Assembly: GCA_003818605.1 (NCBI GenBank)
Contig: RPQS01000022.1
Location: forward strand, 1-64,000
Length of the DNA: 64,000 nucleotides
Source of the DNA: Candidatus Zhuqueibacterota bacterium
Lineage (GTDB): Bacteria; Electryoneota; RPQS01
Direction of reading: 5' to 3'
A program made the translations under genes and the position numbers. The notes under the pieces were generated by a model. It was not told the origin of the DNA. It saw only the letters and a program-made list of their open reading frames with translations, and did no database searches. This document shows positions 1 to 7,131 of this stretch, one piece after another. Every line of letters begins with the position of its first letter. The first letter of the stretch is position 1.

Positions 1-115
1 GATGAACCGCTACCGGAAATTACTCACACGTTTTGAAAAAACGGCGCGCGCATATTACGGTCTCTTCTGCCTCGCCGCCGCCAACCTCATCTGGAATCGT
101 ATTATTTCGAGATAG
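1..115 (+). pseudogene. C-terminal end of an IS5-type transposase (cut by window edge)
   Basis: An open frame enters from the left edge and stops at TAG 113-115. Its last 37 residues read from MNRYRKLLTRFEKTARAYYG through LFCLAAANLIWNRIISR. The order RYRKLLTRFEK, an aromatic patch, then LAAANLIW, resembles the conserved C-terminal tail of IS5-family DDE transposases (RRLLVRYEK...LHLACALICWRR type). This is family recognition from a short segment; the catalytic DDE residues lie outside the window. Whether the element is intact cannot be told, and no convincing terminal inverted repeat is visible between 116 and 145. It lies 30 bp beyond the 3' end of the convergent phosphodiesterase gene. Confidence 0.6.
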
Positions 116-145
116 GCCCTGCATCCCCCCGCAAGCAGGAGGAGA

Positions 146-826
146 CTACACCGTAAACAGTTTTATGAGCTTCGCGGGTTCGTCGGTGATGAGGCCGGTG
201 ACGCCCGCGCGGTCGAGGCGGACGGCTTCCGCGCTTTCGTTCACCGTCCACGCAAACACAGGATAGCGATGGTAGCGGAATATGCTCACGAGTTCATCGG
301 GAGCATACGTACTCTCGAAGGCAATGCCCGATGCCCCGATCCCTTGCAGAATTTTCAAATCGCGTTCCGCATCGCGCTTGCCGAATACAATCAGAAAGGC
401 GGGCACATCGGGAGCAAGACGGCGGCACTCGGCCACGGCCTGCATCTCGAAACTGGAGAATGCATAGCTTTCGGCAGGCAACAAACGGCGCGCGAGTTCA
501 ATCAAACTTTGCTCGAAACCCGCCGTCTTGAGTTCGATGTTGAGCAATCCTCTTCCCGCCACTAATTGAAACACATCGGCAAGATTCGGCATTTCAAATC
601 CGGCGCGGCGGGCGGCGGGCTGAAGTTCCATATATGGCAGCGTATTTAGAACTTCGCCCGAAGGCAAGACCTCATCATGATGCGCGACTAATACGCCGTC
701 GGCGGTGCACTGTACGTCCAGTTCAATGCCGTCTGCGCCCTGCTCCAATGCAATGCGGAAGGATTCCAAAGAATTTTCAGGAGCTAAGAGCGGACTGCCG
801 CGATGACCTAAAATGAGCGGGCGCAC
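146..826 (-). CDS. Glycerophosphodiester phosphodiesterase family protein
   Basis: About 226 residues, the size of a single GDPD TIM-barrel domain. The N-terminus LILGHRGSPLLAPENS holds the catalytic His-Arg pair (HRG) and the PENS motif; GADGIELDVQ gives the metal-binding E-x-D and LVAHHDE the second catalytic His. Later FAWTVNE and GVTGLITDEPAKL match the conserved end of the family. There is no signal peptide, so a cytoplasmic UgpQ-like role hydrolysing glycerophosphodiesters to glycerol-3-phosphate plus alcohol is most likely. The frame is open upstream to 1051 but that part overlaps dapL. The GTG at 826, 25 nt after the dapL stop, gives a natural N-terminus, although no clear Shine-Dalgarno precedes it. 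Probably the last gene of a dapF-dapL transcript. Substrate range is not visible. Confidence 0.9.
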   Translation of the reverse strand: MRPLILGHRGSPLLAPENSLESFRIALEQGADGIELDVQCTADGVLVAHHDEVLPSGEVLNTLPYMELQPAARRAGFEMPNLADVFQLVAGRGLLNIELKTAGFEQSLIELARRLLPAESYAFSSFEMQAVAECRRLAPDVPAFLIVFGKRDAERDLKILQGIGASGIAFESTYAPDELVSIFRYHRYPVFAWTVNESAEAVRLDRAGVTGLITDEPAKLIKLFTV

Positions 827-851
827 GCGGGTGAGGCGGGTGAAGCGATCT

Positions 852-2003
852 TCAAACAAGGCGGTGCAAAGCCTCCTCGATGCGGGGAAGGGGTTGAGTG
901 AGTGCGAGGCGGATATAGCCGATTCCTTCCGCGCCGAAGCCGCGGCCCGGAGTAACCACCACGTCGTGATCCAACGCGCGTTCCACAAAAGGCATCTCGT
1001 CATCGCCAACACGCACCCAAACATAGAAGGTGGCTTCACTGTGCGTGACATCGAGGCCTAAAAGCGCGAGAGCTTTTTCGGCATATACGCGGCGTTCACC
1101 GTAGACACGGCGAATCTTCTCGACTTCGGGCGGCGGCTCGGTTCCGCGATAGGACAACAATCCATCCGCCATCGCGCGCTGAATGAAGAGCGGCGCGCCG
1201 CTGTCAATTTGTGTTTTCACGCGCACCATGCCGCTGATGATGTCGGCGCGACCTGCGGCAAAACCGATGCGAAAACCGGTGGCATTGAAAACTTTCGAGA
1301 GCGAATGCATCTCGACGCAGTTTTTTGTGTATTGCAGAAGCGATGGCGCGATGTAATCGCCGAAAGTCATTTCGCTGTAGGCATGATCGTGGCAAACTAA
1401 AGTTTCGGGATGCGTGTCGGCAAAGTCCGCAAGCTGTTCCCAGAAAAATTCCGTGGCCACAGCACCCGTCGGATTGTTGGGATAGTTCACGAACAGGGCA
1501 CGCACGCCTTCGGCAAGATTTAAATCCGGCAGAAAACCGTTTTCGGATTTCAGCGGCATGACCTGTGTTTGCGCATCGCAGAGCGCGGTGATGCCCTGCG
1601 CATAGACCGGATAAGCGGGTGAAGGCACAGCCACGATGTCGCCGGGATTCACATACGCGCGGCCAAGCGAGGACAATCCTTCCTTGCCGCCGAGCACGAC
1701 GCAGATTTGCGATTCAGGATCGAGATCCACTCCGAAGCGGCCTTTGAAAAACCTCGCGATGGCCTTGCGCACATCCGGATCACCGCGCGAAGTGGGATAA
1801 AAATGCGCATCGGGATCGGCCACGTGCATTTGCAGAGAGCGCGTGAAATATCCCGGCGGCGGCAGATCGGGATCTCCGATGCCAAGATTGATCACATCCC
1901 GCCCCGCCGCAATTTTTTCGGCGGTCTTCTTCTCCAAATCCGCAAACAGATACGGCGGCAACGCGGAAAGACGGGAAGCGTAAGGAAGAGTAGAGTTGGT
2001 CAT
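852..2003 (-). CDS. dapL: LL-diaminopimelate aminotransferase
   Basis: A 383-residue fold-type I PLP aminotransferase. The opening SRLSALPPYLFADLEKK and INLGIGDPDLPPP are characteristic of DapL, which converts tetrahydrodipicolinate directly to LL-diaminopimelate using glutamate, bypassing the DapC/D/E steps. NYPNNPTGA is the substrate/PLP loop and SLSKVFNATGFRIGF contains the Schiff-base lysine. Its neighbour is dapF, the next enzyme of the lysine/peptidoglycan branch, which strongly supports this call over a generic aspartate aminotransferase. The ATG at 2003 has no obvious Shine-Dalgarno; the upstream 148 bp are occupied by a repeat cluster, so translation may be leaderless-like or the repeat may have displaced the original signal. 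Enzyme specificity is inferred from motifs and neighbour. Confidence 0.88.
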   Translation of the reverse strand: MTNSTLPYASRLSALPPYLFADLEKKTAEKIAAGRDVINLGIGDPDLPPPGYFTRSLQMHVADPDAHFYPTSRGDPDVRKAIARFFKGRFGVDLDPESQICVVLGGKEGLSSLGRAYVNPGDIVAVPSPAYPVYAQGITALCDAQTQVMPLKSENGFLPDLNLAEGVRALFVNYPNNPTGAVATEFFWEQLADFADTHPETLVCHDHAYSEMTFGDYIAPSLLQYTKNCVEMHSLSKVFNATGFRIGFAAGRADIISGMVRVKTQIDSGAPLFIQRAMADGLLSYRGTEPPPEVEKIRRVYGERRVYAEKALALLGLDVTHSEATFYVWVRVGDDEMPFVERALDHDVVVTPGRGFGAEGIGYIRLALTQPLPRIEEALHRLV

Positions 2004-2151
2004 TCAGAAAAATTAGAAATGAGAAATTAGAAACGAGAATATTGAATCACGTAGTGACACAGCTTGCTGTGTCTCCGCCTCTGCGTAGCCGCGCACGGCC
2101 GTGCGGCGCTACTACGCGTATTTCGGGTAACGGACATGGCAGGCCATGTCC
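2004..2151. repeat. Composite palindrome cluster between dapF and dapL
   Basis: The whole dapF-dapL gap is repetitive. It begins with a purine-rich tract of AATTAGAAATGAGAAATTAG type (about 2010-2038). Next comes GTAG plus the palindrome GACACAGCTTGCTGTGTC (2051-2073), copied at 28678-28700. Then a GTAG...CTAC hairpin (2085-2112) holds the perfect palindrome CGCACGGCCGTGCG (2092-2105), which recurs at 13055-13068. Last is a palindrome with arms GGACATGG/CCATGTCC (2132-2151) followed by CTAC (2152-2155). That CTAC supplies the dapF stop codon (TAG on the minus strand). Confidence 0.8.
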
Positions 2152-2967
2152 CTACAGTACAATATGTCCTTCAAACACAAAGGTGGCCGGGCCGCGCTGG
2201 CGGATTTCGCGGAAATCTTTGGCCACGGTGATTTCCAGCGTGCCGCCGGGCTGGTGAACGGCGATAGGCGCATCGAAAACGAAATGGCCAAGCGCCGCTC
2301 CCGCCGCCGCCGTAGCCGTGGAACCGCTGCCGCAAGCCTGCGTGATTCCCGCCCCCCGCTCCCAAACGACTAACTTGCACGCGCGATCCGAAAGCACGTG
2401 CACAAATTCAATGTTCGCGCCTTCAGGAAAGGCCTGATGTTTTTCCAAAGGCGGGCCGTAGGTCTCGGCAAACGTAATGTCGCGTTCGAAGCCGAAAATC
2501 ACTCCATGTGGATTACCCACGGAAATAGGCAGCACATGAAACGTTTTTCCGCGCGCTTCGAGTTTTAGCGGCGTAGGCGTTCCGCCTTCGCGAAACTGAG
2601 GCAGGGGCATAGTGGTTTCCACCGTACCATCCTGCATAAGTGCTGCGCGCTGAATGCCGCCGCCGGTCTCGATGGTCAATTCGCGCGAGACATCATAGCC
2701 CTTATCCCGCAAGAGAAGCACAAAACAGCGCAAGCCGTTGCCGGAAATCTCCGCGCGGGAACCGTCGGCATTGAAAAGGATCATGCAATGGTCGGCCTTC
2801 TCACTCCTCTGCCGTACGAGGATTCCGTCCGCGCCGATCCCTATATGACGATCGCAGAGCAAGCGTATTTTTGCGGCAGACAGCAGAGGCAGGAGGCCGC
2901 CGTCCGGGTCGTCCATCAGCAGAAAATCGTTGCCGAGGCCGTGGTATTTGCAAAAATCAAGCTTCAT
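2152..2967 (-). CDS. dapF: Diaminopimelate epimerase, catalytic Cys replaced by Ser
   Basis: 271 residues, matching the DapF family. DapF interconverts LL- and meso-diaminopimelate with two cysteines acting as a thiol acid/base pair. Visible signatures are FCKYHGLGNDF at the start, FNADGSRAEISGNGLRCF, GNPHGVIF and WERGAGITQACGSGS. The second catalytic cysteine (about C212, ACGSG) is present. In the first motif the usual CGNG is SGNG (codon TCC at 2743-2745, about S75), and the usual GET before the second Cys is GIT. Start chosen at ATG 2967, which gives the canonical MKLDF...GLGNDF start; an in-frame TTG at 2982 is less likely. The stop codon lies inside a repeat. Upstream of dapL and likely co-transcribed with it. 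Activity of this variant is uncertain. Confidence 0.88.
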   Translation of the reverse strand: MKLDFCKYHGLGNDFLLMDDPDGGLLPLLSAAKIRLLCDRHIGIGADGILVRQRSEKADHCMILFNADGSRAEISGNGLRCFVLLLRDKGYDVSRELTIETGGGIQRAALMQDGTVETTMPLPQFREGGTPTPLKLEARGKTFHVLPISVGNPHGVIFGFERDITFAETYGPPLEKHQAFPEGANIEFVHVLSDRACKLVVWERGAGITQACGSGSTATAAAGAALGHFVFDAPIAVHQPGGTLEITVAKDFREIRQRGPATFVFEGHIVL

Positions 2968-3956
2968 GATATGAAATAACAAGATGTTATGGGGTCGAAG
3001 AAGATTGAATCAATATGCGAAGATTTGCCCATACTCGCAAGGCAAGACGAAAGATCAAAATTTGTCGCTTTGCCCGATAGAAACATAAGATCACTATACC
3101 CCCGGCACGGAATCGGAATTTTTAAAGCGATCCGCATTCGAATGCGGCTGTAATGCGTCATTACTGATTATTCCATCCATACGACAAGAACGTTTTTGAA
3201 ATCCGAATTCGTTCGCTGCGCGAATTGAGATCATACCCGCTTCGCATGAAGTTTTCGGGCTGTCGCAAGACAGCCCTTTTTATTTATCCAAACTTAAAGT
3301 GCACAAACCACGCGAAGAAATTATAACGCGCGTTGTAATGATATCGAGTTTTCATAGCGAAAACAGAAGCGTCCGAAACACTCATGGCATCGAGAGGCAT
3401 TGCCTCTGAAATCGAATTGCAGAATGCAAGACCGCCTTTTACCCTGTTTCAAAGACAGGACATGGAGAGCATAACGGAACCTCCTCGCGGAATCGAAAAG
3501 AGAGGAAATCTCTTGCCCTCCGGAAAATACACTTACTATATTTAGCACGACTCATAGCGAAGCATGTGGCCGGGAAAAGACATGCCTTCATTGTTTGAGA
3601 AAAGTGAACGGCAAATTGCGACAGAACTGACCCCCGAGGTGCATTGAGAAATTATCGCGCACATCCCATCAAACGGGCGGATAACCAAACAGAATCTATA
3701 CTTGGAACATATTCTCGGGGCTGAATAAACGCTGCTGGACGATAGAAGTATAGCGAGTATATTCCCGATAGGTAGTACGCAGCAGAAAATGAAGAAGATA
3801 TCACGCTTTTTTCCGGGAATACATGGACTCGGTTGCTCTCCTACGAGACTCTCATTAAGTTGTGGACGCGCAACAAACAGCCGTGAGGCCGGGGATCTGT
3901 TGCGAACATTTCGGACGAACGACGGAGTACAAAATAAATCTTCAGGAGGATGACGC
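2968..3956. other. Long intergenic region between divergent dapF and GEVED gene
   Basis: No convincing protein gene. It holds a perfect 16-bp palindrome CCGCATTCGAATGCGG (3132-3147), an imperfect AATTCG/CGAATT hairpin near 3210, and a plus-strand intrinsic terminator (3257-3285) that no plus-strand gene explains. The rest (3290-3940) is AT-rich leader of the gene at 3957, including a small AGAGGCATTGCCTCT hairpin near 3400. Both genes start outward, so promoters for both must lie here; I cannot place them with confidence. Confidence 0.6.
3257..3285 (+). terminator. Orphan intrinsic terminator
   Basis: Stem GGGCTGTC (3257-3264), loop GCAA, stem GACAGCCC (3269-3276), then TTTTTATTT. It fits a Rho-independent terminator on the plus strand only. 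No plus-strand coding sequence is recognisable upstream within the window's first 3.2 kb apart from the transposase tail at 1-115. Confidence 0.75.
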
Positions 3957-6641
3957 ATGAAGAGGTTTATGATTCTGATGTTGGCGATGCTGATGGCGAG
4001 CATCGCTTTGGGTTACGAAGCACAGAAGAATGACGGGGGAAACGACGCTATTGATCGTTTCGACAGTCCGAATGCCAAGCGGCTTCAGGAACTCAGCGAT
4101 CTTATGATCGAAATGAAAGCCAATGACCAATTCGACCAAGCGATTTGGGACGAATTCTATGGATTGTTGCACGGTATGGACATGGTGCAGGAACGCGCGA
4201 ATCATCGCGCCAATCTGGATCAGGGCGGCGACGTTTTTGCCAGCGCGTTCGTGATTCCGAGTCTTCCGTTCACGGACGGCGGGACAACCACCGGCTACGC
4301 AAACGACTATAACGGCGGTTGGTCATATACGGGTCCCGACGTTGTCTACAAGTATACGCCCAGCAAGGATGAACACATTCAGATTTCGCTGTGCGGGTCT
4401 TACTACGACACCCGGTTGATCGTGTATCGGAACAGCACCTCCGACCGCATAGCCAGAAACGATGATGGCTGTCCTCAGTATCGCGAGGATCTGTCGCTGC
4501 TGAGTGATGTAGAACTCACAACAGGCAATACCTATTATATCGTGGTTGACGGCTACAATAATGCCAATGGGCAATACTTTCTGCGCGTTGACGTCAAAGG
4601 CTGCGACCGTCTGCCGGATGGATTGTTCCAAAATGGTGACGGCAGCTTTACTTACCGTCAGACCACCAGCGAATCCACTACGGATACGAGCCTTTATCAA
4701 GGTCCGTGGTATGATCCGAGCGATTGCGGCCCCGATGACGAAAAAGGATTTGGGTATTACAGTGCGCATGATCAGGACTACGACTGGCGGCATTATTGGC
4801 CGGATTGGAATACACCGGGCTTGAACATTCAATCCGTGCAGGTTCTAATCTGCGCGTATGACGTAGATGAATATTCGTGCAACCTCGACAATCCCGGCCA
4901 TCCGGAATACTGCGAATTGGATAACATCTATGCCGACGACGCGATGCAGCTTCCGACCTATCTGGCAGGCGACAACGGCATTGACTGGGTAACTGTATTT
5001 ACTTTGTCTCCGTCCCTCCTGTTTGATGGTTTTGTGAACATGTTCATTGACATCAACGTCTTCGGCCCGCGCCCGGAAGCCGGCCAATGCTGGTGTACAA
5101 CTCTGATGTGGTCGCAGTTGATTGTCAACTATACGATTCAGCAGGAAGAAAATGATCCGCCGTATACACCGACCGGTTTCGGCATGCCGTGCGTGGACGA
5201 CAATACGCAGATGTGTGTGACCATTACGGGACCGGTGCCTCCGGATCCGAACGGCGATGAAGTAGAATATCTCTATGAGTGGTTTGTATCCAATATCGGC
5301 ACCGGCGGCGGTTTCCAGCCGGATGAATATAATCCGGCTCATCCTGTCAATCACACCGGCAATTGCGTTCCGGCTTCGGACAGCGATATCGGCGACATTT
5401 GGAAAGTGCACGTGTTCGCTAAGGACATTCCGCACGGCGCCGTGTCTGAGAATTACCTCGAAGTCACGTTCCCGGTCATTGTCTTCGATTGCGGCGAACC
5501 GCCCTATACGGACGTGGACATGGGCGATTTGGATCCCTGCAAATATCCGACGCTGATCGGCAATCCGTCGCACGGTCTGTCCGGCATTGCCTGGCTCGGT
5601 GAGACTGTTACGTCGGAAGCGATTCCGCATCCGGTGAACATGGATCTGGATGACGGCGTGGAATTCATCGAGGCACCGTGGACGCCTTGCTATCCGGAAA
5701 TCGTGAAAGTCACGGTTACGGGCGGCCAATTCTACCATGCCTACGCCGACACCGGCGGCAAGCTGTATCTGAACGCGTGGAAGGACGGTAATCTGGACGG
5801 CGATTTCTGCGACTATCTGTGCGAGCAACGCGTTCCGGAATGGATTATCCGCGACAAGGAAGTCACTGCCGATTCCACGTACACGATAGACATCTTAGAT
5901 CCGGGTCGCGAAGACATCACTCACTACGCGGGAATCTTCCGCTTCCGTCTGACCAGCCGCATTGTCGGCCCGTTCGGATTCGGCTTGATTGATCGTCAGG
6001 CTTGCCCGGATATGACTTGCGGATCGTTTGCGCACGACTTCCTTGGCGAAGTCGAAGACTATAATATTCCCGAATTCCAGTTGGCCGTAGAGATGGGTTC
6101 GTTCGACGCGATTGCGAGCGAAAGCCGCATCACGCTGCGCTGGAACACGCTGTCCGAATCGGGCAACGACCGTTTCGTGATTGCGCGCAACGGTTCGGTC
6201 GTAGCGGAAGTGAACAGTCAGGGTGATAATCCGTCCGGCCACAGTTATGAATGGGTGGATGAGAACGTCGAGACCGGCGTGAGCTACTCGTATACGTTGA
6301 GTGCGGTTGACATTCAGGGCGAAAGCCGCGTGTTGGCCACGACGTCGGCCACGCCGACCACGACCGTTGCCACGGTTACGGAGTACGCGCTGTACCAGAA
6401 TTATCCGAATCCGTTCAACCCAACCACTCACATTGCGTTTGATCTCGTAGAGAGCGGTTTCGTGACGCTGAAGATATTCAACCCGATCGGCCAGGAAGTG
6501 GCAACGGTGCTTAACAGTGTCATGGAGAAGGGACACCAGTCCGTCACGTTCGACGCCACGAATCTTCCGGCAGGTATGTATATCTACCGCATCGAGGCGA
6601 CCGGTTTCACGGCCGCCAAGAAGATGCTGCTGATTAAGTAA
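3957..6641 (+). CDS. Secreted GEVED-domain protein with T9SS C-terminal sorting domain
   Basis: 894 residues with a Sec signal peptide (about 1-19, MKRFMILMLAMLMASIALG). Roughly residues 90-205 resemble a bacterial pre-peptidase C-terminal (PPC) beta-sandwich (DVVYKYTPSKDEHIQISLCG ... YYIVVDGYNN). About 400-500 looks like an Ig/fibronectin-type module. About 515-705 is a GEVED domain, ending in FLGEVEDYNI. About 715-800 is an fn3-like strand set (ITLRWNTLSESGNDRFVI). The last 90 residues are the T9SS sorting domain: YQNYPNPFNPTTHIAFDL, a GQEVATVL strand and final AAKKMLLIK. It is therefore expected on the cell surface or released. A strong AGGAGG-like site precedes ATG 3957. The C-terminal half is closely paralogous to the gene at 7132, while the N-terminal halves differ. 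Ligand unknown; probably adhesive. Confidence 0.88.
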   Translation: MKRFMILMLAMLMASIALGYEAQKNDGGNDAIDRFDSPNAKRLQELSDLMIEMKANDQFDQAIWDEFYGLLHGMDMVQERANHRANLDQGGDVFASAFVIPSLPFTDGGTTTGYANDYNGGWSYTGPDVVYKYTPSKDEHIQISLCGSYYDTRLIVYRNSTSDRIARNDDGCPQYREDLSLLSDVELTTGNTYYIVVDGYNNANGQYFLRVDVKGCDRLPDGLFQNGDGSFTYRQTTSESTTDTSLYQGPWYDPSDCGPDDEKGFGYYSAHDQDYDWRHYWPDWNTPGLNIQSVQVLICAYDVDEYSCNLDNPGHPEYCELDNIYADDAMQLPTYLAGDNGIDWVTVFTLSPSLLFDGFVNMFIDINVFGPRPEAGQCWCTTLMWSQLIVNYTIQQEENDPPYTPTGFGMPCVDDNTQMCVTITGPVPPDPNGDEVEYLYEWFVSNIGTGGGFQPDEYNPAHPVNHTGNCVPASDSDIGDIWKVHVFAKDIPHGAVSENYLEVTFPVIVFDCGEPPYTDVDMGDLDPCKYPTLIGNPSHGLSGIAWLGETVTSEAIPHPVNMDLDDGVEFIEAPWTPCYPEIVKVTVTGGQFYHAYADTGGKLYLNAWKDGNLDGDFCDYLCEQRVPEWIIRDKEVTADSTYTIDILDPGREDITHYAGIFRFRLTSRIVGPFGFGLIDRQACPDMTCGSFAHDFLGEVEDYNIPEFQLAVEMGSFDAIASESRITLRWNTLSESGNDRFVIARNGSVVAEVNSQGDNPSGHSYEWVDENVETGVSYSYTLSAVDIQGESRVLATTSATPTTTVATVTEYALYQNYPNPFNPTTHIAFDLVESGFVTLKIFNPIGQEVATVLNSVMEKGHQSVTFDATNLPAGMYIYRIEATGFTAAKKMLLIK

Positions 6642-6684
6642 ACGAAAACGCCGCATGAGCGCGGTGTTCGGAAGGTCTTTTGAC

Positions 6685-6724
6685 AAAGAGGGGCGGTTCA
6701 GTTCGGGAGCCGCCCCTCTTTGTA
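6685..6724 (+). terminator. Intrinsic terminator after the first GEVED gene
   Basis: Stem AAAGAGGGGCGG (6685-6696), 13-nt loop, complementary CCGCCCCTCTTT (6710-6721). It sits 43 bp past the stop of the 3957 gene. The T tail is short but the stem itself ends in TTT. Confidence 0.75.
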
Positions 6725-7131
6725 TGAAATCGGAAATAAAGCTGTGTTGAACTTGTTGTAGCGCGACGTAAAACGACGTCCAGACGCTGCGTCGAACACG
6801 AAGACCGATCACAGCATGAAAGATGAAGAGAGGCAGCATCTTCCCGACGCATTGCATTTTGCATGAGTGATATTTACGATCTTCAAAGAAATGAACATAG
6901 AAAGAATAAATGAACCGTTGACCAAATAATAAGCGCGAATTATTTGCTTGCTCGCCCGTAATTATGGTAGGTATATTGAATATGAATTTTAAAAGGTAAA
7001 ACGCGTAAAAATATTTGCGTATAATTTGAAAGCAAAATGAAGAGCAAATATGTTTGGCGGATTGGTTCAGATGAACCACCGGTACCCGGAAAAATTCGAT
7101 TCGCTGCGAATGATACATTAAGGAGAGTACG
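6725..7131. other. AT-rich leader of second GEVED gene
   Basis: No gene seen. AT-rich non-coding sequence; near the 3' end is a small hairpin GGTTC-AGAT-GAACC (about 7065-7078). AAGGAGAG precedes ATG 7132 as ribosome binding site. Because a terminator lies upstream, a separate promoter for the 7132 gene should be here. Confidence 0.55.

Noticed and set aside
3755-3770. Second sigma-28-like box (CCGATAGG) upstream of the first GEVED gene
   Set aside because: No TAAA-type -35 box at a fitting distance.
3542-4003. Minus-strand frame of 153 codons upstream of the GEVED gene
   Set aside because: No recognisable motif or ribosome site; overlaps the start of a well-supported plus-strand gene.
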